Source: Pyrenophora tritici-repentis | Taxonomy: Eukaryota; Ascomycota; Dothideomycetes; Pleosporales; Pleosporaceae | Direction of reading: 5' to 3' | Length of the DNA stretch: 64,000 nt | NCBI RefSeq assembly: GCF_003171515.1 | Contig: NC_089393.1 | Span: forward strand, 1,674,001-1,738,000 | Shown here: positions 36,095-46,847 of the stretch, piece by piece | Layout of the letters: each line of letters starts with the position of its first letter | How positions within the stretch are numbered: the first letter of the stretch is position 1 | Position numbers and translations under genes: made by a program | Notes under the pieces: generated by a model | Seen by the model: the letters and a program-made list of their open reading frames with translations, nothing else | Databases searched by the model: none | What the model was told of the DNA's origin: nothing

Positions 36095-37315
36095 ATGTCC
36101 AACCAGAATGAAGACCTACGGCCCCTTGTCATCGGAGTCAACACCACGTTGATCTTGTTGAGTATCTTGGCTGTGGGCTGTCGTCTCGGGAGGAAGATTA
36201 AGGTATTGAACAGCTTCAGCTGGCATGATGGTGAGTTGACCATGACCTGCTTTACTTGACATATCATACTGACTGTGAAATAGCCCTCATCACGTTTGCG
36301 GCCCTGTGCGCTATCATGTTTTCAATCATATTGATGGCTTGTACCACCCACGGTGCTGGTCTACATCAAGAATTACTATCTCAAGAAGACTTGACAGCTT
36401 TCCTCCAGGTACGTTGCTTCGACCCTGTTTTATCTGACTTCATCTGACAAACTACAACAGCTTGTCATGGTAGCATTCGTTTTTTACTTTACATGTAATT
36501 GGTGTGTCAAGCACTCACTGCTGCTTTTCTACTCGGAGCTCACCTTCGATTTCTGGCCAAGGGTATGCATCTACTTTATGCATTTCATCGCCTTCGCTTT
36601 CGGAGCTACTTGCGTCTTCACAAGCGTCTTCCAATGTACGCCAGTGCGCAAGTTCTGGGACCCGTCCACGCCCGGGACATGTATCGATATGGACGCTTTC
36701 AGCTACTTCAACGCCTGCTTCATGTTGGGCAATGATGTCTTCTTATACGCCATGCCGATTGTTTTCACGTGGAAAGTTCAGCTACGTCGGCCCAACCGCT
36801 TTGCTGTCAACTTTCTCTTCGCGCTTGGAGGCCTGGTTCTAGCTGCGAGTGCTGCACGTGTCTACTTCACCCACAGACAAGCCGTCAACCCCGATTTTCC
36901 CTTCAAGTTCGCTGCAGCTACGACCTGCGCTGTTGTTGAAAACCACTTGGCTGTTATCGTCGCGTGCGCACCCAGCATCAAGGCCGTCACGGTGCACGCT
37001 TGCCCCAGTCTGTCAAGTAAGTTCGAGAAGATGCTCAGCGACAATGATCAGAAACACGGATACAGAGGATACAAGGGATATAAAGGATATAAGAGCGGTC
37101 CTTCTGATACCATAGATCCGGAGTCTGCCAGCAACAGTGAGATGCACAAGGACAATGTCAAACTGTCCGCGGTGCGGCCAACCGCGGCAAGGCTACCCAC
37201 TGGATACAGCGGAAAAAGTGAAAAGAGTGAGCGCACAGAGAGAAGTGGAGAGAGTCGCATGGCCATGGGCCGATGGTGGCGAGCGCCAAGCAGTTGGGCT
37301 GTTGATTCTGTTTGA
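36095..37315 (+). CDS. Fungal rhodopsin-domain (PTH11-like) membrane protein
   Basis: Multipass integral membrane protein of the fungal rhodopsin/PTH11-like type, a group suggested to act in surface or nutrient sensing. Exons are 36095-36230, 36284-36408 and 36461-37315, 371 aa. Helices begin with LVIGVNTTLILLSILAVGC. The conserved FWDPSTPGTCIDMDAFSYFN loop and the AMPIVFTWKVQLRR segment follow. The typical ARVYF..R and ENHLAVIVACAPSIKA segments complete the core. The cytosolic tail has a GYKGYKGYKSG repeat and Ser/Thr-rich sequence. No bound retinal Lys is expected in this family. Confidence 0.85.
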
Positions 37316-37468
37316 TGAATGCGCAGATCTCTTCATCTTCTTTTTCCAAAAATGTTTGTTCATAAAACCACTTTCTTGATATCCCACAATTAGTTTCTTC
37401 TCATACATCTGCTTTCAAGTAAAAACCATGATTTCAGTTCCTCAGTTCAGCACCAGTACCCTCTTCGC

Positions 37469-37915
37469 CTACTCAAGGTCCTCCCAATCACTATCTCCAT
37501 CCACCAACTGCACTCCTTGGCTACGCCTACGTGCCACCGGTGCCGCAGTCCCCACATGCCTGAACTCCGTCGGCTCTCCAATGACAAGCTTGACTTTTTC
37601 CATCTCCCCGGGGCTTTTCATCATCTCTTTCTTCTTCTGCTGAGTCCCAAAGCACATCCACCGTCTACTCTTCGCCGCCAGCTTTCCCCAAAATGACTCC
37701 TTGACTAGCACTTGCTCTTCCTCTATCTCATCAAAACCAGGATGTGAGCCAGGATGCTGAGGCAGCGCTGTGATTGTCTCATCTTGGGCGTCTTGCAAGT
37801 TGGCAAGTGTCTGATTCGCCAGATACACAGATTTGCGTTTTGGTGAGGGTGTTAGTTCGCCAGAGAAGAGCATGGTGTTTATGGGAAGGAGGTGGCGCGA
37901 GTCGCTGGTCCGCAT
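37469..37915 (-). CDS. Small protein with CRIB-like motif
   Basis: Minus-strand frame of 148 aa starting MRTSDSRHLLPI; the same frame is open upstream to an ATG at 38164, which would give 231 aa with a His/Pro-rich, less convincing start. Features in order are SPKRKSVYL near the start, an acidic segment (FDEIEEEQVLVKE), SFWGKLAAKSRRWMCFG, then LVIGEPTEFRHVGTAAP. The last resembles the first half of a CRIB motif (I-S-x-P-x-x-F-x-H), the Cdc42/Rac-binding element, but the final H-V-G is shifted. If real, it might bind a Rho-type GTPase. No other domain is seen. Confidence 0.55.
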   Translation of the reverse strand: MRTSDSRHLLPINTMLFSGELTPSPKRKSVYLANQTLANLQDAQDETITALPQHPGSHPGFDEIEEEQVLVKESFWGKLAAKSRRWMCFGTQQKKKEMMKSPGEMEKVKLVIGEPTEFRHVGTAAPVARRRSQGVQLVDGDSDWEDLE

Positions 37916-38694
37916 GTTGGCAGCTGCTCGATTTGTTGTGCTTTCGAAGAATGATGTTGGTCTTATAGATTGTGCAGTTGTGTGCGGATGAAGCCGGATT
38001 AGCCGAGCGACGATATCGTATGTGAAGCAGGCGGGTAATGTATTGAGGTGCGGGCAGAGATGGAAAGCGCTCGGTATATCATGTGGGTGCAGGCGTCTGG
38101 AGTCGGATTTATCGATTCGGAAACACGCGCTAGGGTGCTCGGGGTGACTGCGGTGGTGGCGCAAACAGGCGTTTTTGTGGGGTTGTGCGATGGCGTTTGG
38201 TGTGTGGTGTGTGTGGAAGCAACCTCTTTTGGGGGCTTGTCGTTATTTTGAAAAGCTACACTAGCTTTGTGGTCTTAACTGCGCCATTTGATGAGGGTCT
38301 ATATATATCGGAAATTTGTGATGTGCTGTAATGGTCCGTTGGGTGCCGGATATGGACGTGGGGTCAAGAATGTGTTTTAGCGCTGTACTAGGGTGTGTTT
38401 GAGGACGACATGGGTTACGATAGGGCGTTGAGTACGAGGTCAAGATTGAGAATGGAGCATACGGTAACTTGTCAATGTAAGTTTAAGGTAGATGGTGTCA
38501 TATCGTGATTGTCATATAGTGTAGTGGTAACTATCTATACATCTTTCTCCCCCAAATCCCAGATGTACCTAGGTAAACCGCCGACCTGTGCAAGTCAACC
38601 CCAATGCCTACACAGCATTCTCAACGACAGGCACAAGCTGACCCGACCTGACCCGTGGGAACAGCCTCCACGGCACGTCCTCAGGCCACGATGG
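37916..38694. other. Intergenic region
   Basis: Promoter/leader of the CRIB-like gene and 3' region of the next gene. The upstream part of the long minus frame (to 38164) lies here. Confidence 0.4.
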
Positions 38695-39696
38695 TCAAAG
38701 TCTGCTCGGCGTAATCGACCTGGTCACACCCTCATTGCCCTCCACACTCCACCCCAGCTGCCCATACACTTCCGCCACCAACCTTATGTTGGGGAAACCT
38801 TTGCACATGATCTTTATTTGCTCAAAATTCTTGCGCAAGCGCTCATCCCAAGTCGTCCAGACATGAGCTTTGACTTCTCCGCCAGCGAACACATAGTACC
38901 TCAGCTCCCACTCTGTGGCTTTGTCTTCACCCATACTAGTAAGCAAGTGGAACAGATTGAAGTTTCCACCCAAAAACACCATGTGAGACTAGTCTGAGAA
39001 CAGATGGTCGAGGTGCACGGTAGCTTTTCGCTTCGTGCCTGTCGCCTTGAGGTGGGGGAAGTTTTCTTCAGAAGTGCATCGCCAGACAACAATGGCTTGT
39101 CGGAGAATGCCGTAGATGTGTCGTAAACGGAGGTCTAGGTACAGCTCCGGGTCATCAGGGTCTTCAGAGAGTGTGTGTGAGATGTGTAGATGGAGGTGTG
39201 CGTTCATGAAGGAGGTGAGACCCGCGAAGATGGTGCTTTGCACTGGATTGAGGGCAGCCTCTCCATGCTCCAAGATGAGATTGATGGCAGAGTTGAGACC
39301 CGTATTACCCATGATAGGGACGTACGGCATGCCGTGACCTTCCAGCAGGGATCGCGCCTCGACAGTGATCTCCTTGCACAGACGCAGAACGCCCATGTCA
39401 TTGAGGTTCGAGTCCGGAGTACCGCTCGGGGAAGTGATGAGGGTGGTTACGGCGGGTTCCGAGGCAATATCTAGCGCCAGCGCATAGATTTCATTTCGAA
39501 CTTCGGGGGGGAAGCGGAAGAGGAAGCCCCCGCTCGCTTTGCGGTTGCTGGGTTTTGTAACGCCGGTAACGCGGGCTTTTGATGTGCGAGTCTTCTTCAG
39601 TGCATCCATGACGGTTTGTGTCTTGATCGTCGTGTCTAGGGATATGGACTTCCATGACTTTGAGCCTATGTTGAAGTAGGGATGAAGGGAGTTCAT
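38695..39696 (-). pseudogene. LPxE-R related gene broken by an in-frame TAG
   Basis: A minus-strand ATG at 39694-39696 opens a frame of 235 codons with FLFRFPPEVRNEIYALALDI, the family motif. A middle segment follows (LRLCKEITVEARSLLEGHGM; RLRHIYGILRQAIVVW). A TAG at 38989-38991 stops it after HLDHLFSD. The same frame continues for about 98 codons (MVFLGGNFNLFHLL, WELRYYVFAGGEVKAHVW) to a stop at 38695. Coding-like composition on both sides suggests one former protein of about 330 residues. CAG-to-TAG would explain the break. I found no usable intron across it. The N-terminal 235-residue product could still be made. Confidence 0.6.
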
Positions 39697-40550
39697 CTTG
39701 TGGAGTTGCAGAGTGATAATGAGAGTAATCTGGTGGCTTCTTGTGCTTTATGAAAAATGGCTGGATGAGAAATGGAAGGGAGGTGAATTGAAACAAGCAG
39801 AGTAGTACTCAGATCGTTAGCCGGAAATCTGATTAGTGCAGCTATTGTATTCGAAAGAGGCTATTGAACTGAACGAAATATTAGTCTGTGCGTCAAGGGA
39901 CTTTTCTTTAGTATATGATTTGTATTGTCTCTTCTATTGTAGTTGTAGTGGAACGAGTGAAAGTGAGTGAAGTGAATTAAGGTGATTGTGGGCGAATGCG
40001 GGTGCGATTCATGGCGGAAAGGCAGGAAACTTGTGATTTCGCTACTATACTAGTAACATAAAGTGTATGGCAGAGTCGGGAAAAGAAGTGGAAAACTCCC
40101 GGCAATCATTGGTGATTGTGGCCGGTATGGTACAACCATTTGATGATCTCCACAGAAAAGGATGTTCTCCCTTTCATGAGAGTAGTCACAGGCACAATCA
40201 TGTGGTAGCGATAGCTTCATTTAAGTAGGGTAAGCGATCCAATAGGGTGTGGTAGCTCTCTAGCTGCTGTCACCCATTTGCCATCATAGACACTCCAGCG
40301 AAACATGATGTCTTTTCCGCCATTTGTATTTGAATTCAGAAACAGGCCCCGTTGTAAAGGACCGTATTCAATGGCTTGGAACTGCAAAAGTTCCTGAGCT
40401 CGGCTCACATGGTTTAACGATGACGTTCTGCTCGCATCAGAGGCAAGTTAACCTTGATCCAATGAAACAAGCCTGGAGATACCATCAGAAGCTCAACTTG
40501 TTCGATACCCAATCTTTCAGATCTTCTCAGCGCATAGACGCAAAACCAAA
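39697..40550. other. Intergenic region
   Basis: About 850 bp of AT-richer sequence, probably a divergent promoter region. No gene is supported. Confidence 0.45.
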
Positions 40551-40993
40551 ATGTCTGTACGCATTCCACGAAGCTTTTCGCGCTCAGCGCCAATCACAAG
40601 CTGGTCGTTCCTACCACGAAACCAGGGTCAGTAGAATCAGCCCTAGTACGAAAAAGTATCTAACATCAAACTTTAGTTCCCGCTCGAGCTGTATTCCGCA
40701 CATACGCCGACAGCGCTGTGCCTGGTCAATCGTCCAACGTCTCGAATCCGCAAGCAAGCAATGCTGACAGTCAGGACATCAACAAAAGCGCGTCACTAGA
40801 TGGAACGAAGAATGCCGACACAGCGTCTGTCCAGAACCCAGTCAGCAACACAGACCAAGACCAAGGAGGACAATCAGAGACGACAACAGAGAGCGAGGAC
40901 AACATGAAACATGACCCGAACCAGCCTGCTGAAAAAAATAGGGAGAAGACTGTATATGGACAGAACAAGCCCTTAGACCCTGCGGATAAGTAA
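40551..40993 (+). CDS. Small protein with predicted mitochondrial presequence
   Basis: Exons 40551-40626 and 40677-40993, 130 aa. A phase-1 50-nt intron joins WSFLPRNQ to VPARAVFRTYADS. The first 45 residues are basic, Ser-rich and lack acids (MSVRIPRSFSRSAP), as in a mitochondrial targeting peptide, with RTYA as a plausible cleavage site. The rest is polar and disordered (Asn, Gln, Asp, Ser-rich), ending YGQNKPLDPADK. No family was recognised. The exon structure is well supported by frame and splice signals, although the protein is short. Confidence 0.6.
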
Positions 40994-41943
40994 AGCATAC
41001 TTCGGGGAAATGGCATAAGAATGGGGACTGCATTGTACGATACACAAAAGAATAAAACGACCTGCATAGCACAATTCCAGACCTATATTGTGAAAGCTGG
41101 TCTGTAAAGTTTTTCGGTGTTTGTGAGGGATCATAATTTCATGTGGGATGGCAGTGACGTGGTATACCTGGAGCATATGTCAGCTTAAGCCTTCCAACAA
41201 AGACTCTTGTGGATGACACCTATGGATCGCCATGCAGGTTGAGTGTATAGATGAAACATCCTCCGCCCAACCTCCGCCAGTAATCCAAGACCGCTCTCAC
41301 ATAGTTACCGCAACGAGACCAGCTGGGCTGTCGGCTGAAGCACCAAGTTACTTCTTCTCCACCACGCACCCCCCTCAACACGCCACCTTCACATATCCGC
41401 GCCCGTAACCCGCAGCCGAGCGAGCCGTTCGGACTAGGATGGCAAAGCGGGCTAAAATTTTTGTTTTGTTTCGCAAGTTTCAAAACACCGTCAACAGCAC
41501 GGGCATCCCGGCGACTAGCGTTTTGGATACTGTATCTCCACCAATGGCGCTCTCGTGACCGAAATTATCTCTTGGCAAACACGTTATTGTCGTTCATGCC
41601 TCGGACGTTTGACGCCCACAAACTGCTGACGGAAGTGACAGCCCGCGCGGCGAACAGGTTCACTTGAGTCGAAAAACACCATGGGTCTGTGAAACTCTGT
41701 CCCGATACGTCTCCGCTCTGCGCGTACGGAAAGGGTTGCCTTGCGAGTGGGACATTGCGTTGCCTTGTTTGGAAAACCGTGCCTCAGGCGTAAACAGGTT
41801 AAAGTAGCATAAGGCTGCTGTTATTTTCTCCTCTTCTTCTCCACTGCGCTTCCAATTCACTTTCAAGCTCTCTCACCTTCGTTTTTTTCTCAAACTCATA
41901 TCTTCGTCGATCGTTGATTTGCATTCGTTTCAAAAGACACAGG
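40994..41943. other. Intergenic region
   Basis: 3' region of the small protein gene and promoter of the DUF1996 gene, with a CT-rich leader just before 41944. No gene is supported. Confidence 0.5.
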
Positions 41944-42918
41944 ATGTCTCTTTACACTATTTTCTCTGCGGGCCTGCTCGCTCACGTCGCAAGCGCATAC
42001 ACACAAGTCAACGTACCGTCTCCTTTTATGCAAAAGAACGTCGATCCTATTGTCTTCCCCGGACAGTTCGACAAATCGCATCTCCACTCATTTTACGGCT
42101 CCGACGCCGTAGTTGCTGGCACAAAGACCAGTGCTGAGCTCCAAAAGGGCTGCACAAACGCCGATAACCCTAATGACCTTTCTGTCTACTGGGTACCCAC
42201 ATTCCTCTACACCGCCGATGGAAAGACATATAACCCCGTCCCCGTCGGCCGATTCAGTGCATACTACAACCTAGGCGAGACACCCGCCGAGGTCCCCATC
42301 CCACAGGACGTGCAGATGGTTGCTGGAAAGTCTGGTGCCACTACCCAAGGTGCCATGGACCCTAATGCAAAGGCAACCTGGTTCTGCGAGGGTGACGACG
42401 CCATCCCCGCTGACGCCAACGGCTTCCCCAGCAAAGCCTGCTCCACACATCTCCAGCAACTCCTCTACTTCCCCCAGTGTGTCGACACTACGACACTCAA
42501 GACGGCCTACAAAGACAGGGCGAACGGCACACCCAACTGGTGCCCTGCTGGCATGAAATCGATGCCCCAACTCCGCTTCTCCATCCGCTACGATCTCCGC
42601 AAAGTCCTACCGAAAGGCTGGTCTGGCACCGCGCCTGTGAAGCTGGCTTGTGGTGCCGCGTGGTGCTCACACGGCGACTTTATCAACGGATGGACTGAAG
42701 AGTCTGCCAAGAACATGGTTGGTACTACCAGCGAGAAGCAGCATTTTGCTGCCGTCACTGGTTCCAAGAAGGCTTCCAACTGCAAGGCTACGGATGCGGA
42801 TCCCAGCCACGGTACTAGCGATTATGCTAAGAGCGTAGCTGTTATGTCGAAGCGGAGCGTTGAAGCTCTGGGCTGGGAGACTAGGTCAAGGCTGGCGCGT
42901 CTGGTTCAAGACTCGTAA
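41944..42918 (+). CDS. Secreted DUF1996 protein
   Basis: Single exon, 324 aa from ATG 41944, after a CT-rich leader; an ATG ten codons upstream would spoil the signal peptide. The signal peptide MSLYTIFSAGLLAHVASA is followed by the mature start YTQVNVPSPFM. DUF1996 hallmarks are visible: the FDKSHLHSFYGSDAV segment, the CTNADNPNDLSVYWVPTF segment, a WFCEGDDA segment and a DFINGW segment near the end. Six or more Cys suggest disulphides. The family is common in secretomes of fungi; its catalytic role is not established. There is no WSC domain or clear GPI signal here. Confidence 0.92.
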   Translation: MSLYTIFSAGLLAHVASAYTQVNVPSPFMQKNVDPIVFPGQFDKSHLHSFYGSDAVVAGTKTSAELQKGCTNADNPNDLSVYWVPTFLYTADGKTYNPVPVGRFSAYYNLGETPAEVPIPQDVQMVAGKSGATTQGAMDPNAKATWFCEGDDAIPADANGFPSKACSTHLQQLLYFPQCVDTTTLKTAYKDRANGTPNWCPAGMKSMPQLRFSIRYDLRKVLPKGWSGTAPVKLACGAAWCSHGDFINGWTEESAKNMVGTTSEKQHFAAVTGSKKASNCKATDADPSHGTSDYAKSVAVMSKRSVEALGWETRSRLARLVQDS

Positions 42919-43244
42919 GTTGTCAGGGGCTGTGGAGTTGCGATGATCTTCTTGTATATATGTATATATTACCACAGAAGCCCCGATCTGGGTAAAGACA
43001 ATGTTCGTGCTGCGGTTAGATGCAGCCTATAAACGTATTATTTATTCTCATCATTAGAACCTGAGATTGCGAAGCTTTGAACGTGTATATGTGATCGACA
43101 ATTTGCAAGCCGGCGTAATGTTGGTGTTGTGCCATTGTTTCGTCTTCCCCGTTCATGGCAACTGCTGATTGCGAACAAGGCAGATATATAGTGATTATTT
43201 CATTATAGCTCATAACAGTCTACATCACTATCGCGTGATAGCAT
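42919..43244. other. Convergent 3' intergenic region
   Basis: Lies between convergent genes. Short TA-rich tracts near 42955-42970; no gene is seen. Confidence 0.45.
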
Positions 43245-44029
43245 TTAGTGCAGGAACTCAGTGAAGAAGTTCACAGCACTCCTCTTAGCCCTTTCCAGTC
43301 CGTTCTTTTGTTGCTCATCGCTGGGGTCACCACGCGCAGCAAAGCCGTGGTTCAGGCCCGGGAAGTAAACGTACTCCCACTGCACACCAGTCTTGGGCAG
43401 TATCTCCAAAGTAGCCTTCTTCAATTCCTCCGTGTACATGGCGTCATGCTCTGGGCTCAGAACCTGAACGGGAACCTTGACGGCCTCAATCTCGGACTTT
43501 TCTAGCATCGAGGGGTGTGCGGTGGAGACGGCGTCGATGAGCGAGGGGTCGGCGGCGAGCTTGAAGCAAGCCCAGCCACCGTAGCAGAAGCCCACGGCAG
43601 CGACCTTCTTGTACTGTGACTTGAGGGTCTGAGCGTGCTGCTTGATCTCGGGCCAGCGAATGTCCTTGTTGTTGCGACCGATGAAAGCCATGACGTCGAA
43701 GTTCTTTTGCTTCTCGGGGTTGGACATGGCATCGGGGTCTACGACTTCGCCACCAAAGCTACACAATGGCTGTTAGTCGGGGCCGATGGAATTGCGAGGT
43801 GTGCTACTTACACGTCAGGTACGTAGACAGTCGCATTAGCCTCCTTCGCATAATGGTCTGCCAGTAGACGGATGTTGGGGAGAGTCCAGCCGAAGATGTC
43901 GGTTATGATGAGGATCGCGGCATCCTTGTTATCGCCCGTCACGTAGGTGTCGATGTTGTCGAGCTTGGTTTCCTTACCAACGGACTTGCCGTCCCATTGG
44001 AAACCCTTCTTGCAGTTTTCGCAGGACAT
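43245..44029 (-). CDS. Dienelactone hydrolase family protein
   Basis: Alpha/beta hydrolase of the dienelactone hydrolase family, cytosolic. Minus-strand exons are 44029-43812 and 43758-43245, 243 aa, with a 53-nt phase-2 intron joining TVYVPD to VFGGEVVD. The catalytic triad is visible as Cys131 in VGFCYGG, Asp in SPEHDAMY and His in GLNHGFAAR. Segments ILIITDIFGW and NIRLLADHYA are typical. The natural substrate cannot be read from sequence; fungal members are often general esterases. Start: MSCENCKKGF at 44029 is the common fungal N-terminus, though an ATG two codons upstream also exists. Confidence 0.93.
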
Positions 44030-44637
44030 CTTCAAGGATAAGTTTGTTTGAGATTGGGAATTTCCTATCGCGTCGGGATCTGGAGGCCATGGCGGGGCCG
44101 GCAGCTCTTAAGTCCTGAAGCTTCAAGTGGGGTTGTCGCAAACTCCTCTGCCGTCATCGCCGGCCTGTAAAGGAATCTGGTCCGGGGATATGGCCGATAA
44201 AACGATGCCACCAATCATGATGCTAGGGTACTACGTTGTGACCCCTTGTACTTCCTACATACGTATTATGATTTACGTACGTACCCCGATGTTGTGGTGG
44301 TGGAAGATTGCCGAAGATAGCGCGTGCCGGATTTTAAACATTTGCGAGGTTAAACCCGACCTCAATCGCCGACTTTCTCCGAAGCCTAGAGGTTAGATGC
44401 CTTCTGCCTTGATTGAATTACCGCGGAAACCGTATCATTAGTCAACCTGACAATGTTTGAAAACAGTTATTGCTGAAAGCGCAGAATGAAACTGCCAGGT
44501 GCTGTATCAGCCAGTTCATGGCTGGGGAAGTTGTAGACGAAGAACCGAGACTGTGGTATGGATCACAAGAAGTTGACGTGAACAGATCGTGAATTAGCAT
44601 ATGCTGCGCTACATGGCCAAAGGACCGGTCGGCCTAC
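44030..44637. other. Intergenic region
   Basis: Promoter of the hydrolase gene, then AT-rich sequence leading into the pseudogene. No gene is supported. Confidence 0.45.
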
Positions 44638-45887
44638 TCATACTCCGTATGCATAAGAATACCGCTGGACAGACTCACGACGCTTTTTGAGAATCTCTGC
44701 ATCAACTGGCTCGTCCCCGCAAAGGGGCCGATGGACGCGCACTCCATAACGGGACCTTTCATAAATAATCATGAAAGAATTGCCTAAAATGGGTACTGGT
44801 ACATTTTGGTTTTGGCCCACCAAGATTTCAGGTGGTCTCAGGTCCCTTGTCGAAACCAAGCTACAATCCAATGCGTTGGAATGACATGAATTGAGGCCAC
44901 AAAGAGCTGCGCATCATTGCTGAGTGCCCATCTCGCGCCGCGAAACTCCCCACCACTCAGTAAAGGCCAGACGCGGTAGTTGCCTTTGGCATCTCGGGTT
45001 GTAAACTCAGCTTTTGAGCCGCTTTTGAGGTGATGTATGATTCTTCCATACTCGGCGTCCGTTGGGTAATCTTGTAACTGTATGGCATAGATCTCATGGA
45101 ATTGGCCGTCTATAGACGTGTCTTTGCCATCAGGCATTGGTATATGCCCCAGTATATTAGTTTCCCACGAGAATCCTAGTTCGGCATGTGGCTCGTTTAT
45201 ATCCCAGAGCGGCTCTTCGCAAGGTCCCCTAACGAACATATAGTAGCCGTGTGCGACTTCGTGGACCACAACTGTGGCGAACATGAACATTCTCCTATAA
45301 CGCTCTGCTGCACTCACCACGTTTGATGTGCGGAAGAATCTGGAGAAGCCTCGTGCAAAAGAGATACAGGTTTTGCTCAGGCCTTAATTGGATAGAACAG
45401 CTGGAAAGTCTGCGCGACTGAACTCGTGAAAATAAGGTAATCTTTCTTTACAGTTATATGTGGTGCCCCACTGGCTTCCACTGTAGTTGTGAGGGGCGAA
45501 CATGAAACAGTTTACTTTACCAAATTCATGCATGTTCGCTTTGACAACGTCAAGTGCCCCGTGAGTATTATTTTCTAAGTAAAAGTTCCTGGCGATATAG
45601 CTTTGGCCGATCGTGTTTACATAAACGTTTCCGAAAGTCAGATGAGCGAACTAGAATAGCGGGGCGTCTTCCGTAAGCCATAGTGAGGTTAGCTGCAATG
45701 CAGGCCGCATATTCTCATACAAATCGTTTATATTCTGTCCTGAACCAGTAGCCTAGCGATCGATTCCGAACATGGGGTGAATCTTGTTCGCGAGGGAAGG
45801 AAAAGCAAAGTTTCCGCTTTCTCTATACCTTTTCAGATGCTTATCAAACTCTCTCTGGACGCCACGAAGAAAATCGTTGGCAGACAT
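44638..45887 (-). pseudogene. HEXXH (zinc-peptidase-like) gene, three stops and a frameshift
   Basis: On the minus strand ATG 45885-45887 opens MSANDFLRGVQREFDKHL and one frame can be followed to about 44850. It passes in-frame stops at 45753-45755 (TAG), 45651-45653 (TAG) and 45384-45386 (TAA). Between them the sequence stays protein-like (FGNVYVNTIGQSYIARNFYL; CFMFAPHNYSGSQWGTTYNC). The active-site-like motif is VVVHEVAHGYYM, followed about 20 residues later by EPHAELGFSWE, which could supply the third zinc ligand. Near 44850 the frame shifts by one and ends in SVQRYSYAYGV at 44638. Full length would have been about 415 aa. The family is a fungal HEXXH protein of unknown role. Each stop is one transition from Gln or Trp. 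Confidence 0.75.
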
Positions 45888-46847
45888 GGTATAACAGTAT
45901 ATCGCTAGGATTCGGAATCTGTGGCATCTGCTTGCGAGATTTCAAGGCTTCGAGATCTTCAGCTATGCCTAGGTAGATATCGATGAAGAGAAAAAGGTTA
46001 TTTGTTAAATAGCCGTCAGACCGTAGGGCGTGTAAAGCGGCCTTTGCTTAGAGTTTAGAAAAAATACGCGTATGTATTGACGTAGTAGGCCGCTGAAGTG
46101 ACCGACGTGATCGACGCTGTTTTGCTGCGTACAGAACAGTCACAATAGAGGCGTATCGTGTGGCTGATGTGTTGGCACACTGCGGTATCGAATTAGCTTT
46201 CCTATATACGCCAGCATATCGTATCCTCATTGCACTGAGGTGTATTGTAATTCCGTTGGACGCGACATCGCAATGACCGATAGAAGATAACGACGTGGAA
46301 GGCAGAGTTGAAGAGAGATTTACGCTAGCGATAGAATAAGAGCTTGTTGTTATGTTCCAGAAACGTAGCTAACAACTATTTTGGTCCGAGAATATAAAAA
46401 CGCAGTGGACGTAGAAACGACAAACATCCGAGAAATCGACAAGAGGCGGCCAGCACGACACGACACTGCAACCGAATTAGTGACGCGGTTTCAGAATTAG
46501 TTAGCTTAGCCTTAGATGAACAACGGCTACCATAGAAAGTTTCCTAGGCAACGTCTATTGTTTTGTTGATCATGTGAAGAGATCAAGACGTGTGCCATCA
46601 ATTATCATGATGATGGGAAGGAGCCAGCCACACGTCACCATGCACTAGCCTAGTTTGGCAATGACCTCCATCAGCACGCTCGTCCAGCATTCGAGCTCCA
46701 GCACTGTTTGTTCAACACTTTCGTTAACGCAATTGACGCAATTTGTGGCGTCTCAGACACAATATTTAGTGCGTCGACGCTTACGTGTGTGCCGGGGTAC
46801 TAGCGCAGCCGTGCCTCCTGACTATGGAACAGCTGTATCGAAGGTAA
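45888..46847. other. Decayed intergenic region
   Basis: About 960 bp between two pseudogenes. A short plus-strand frame at 46655-47260 overlaps the next pseudogene's tail and is its shadow. Confidence 0.4.
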
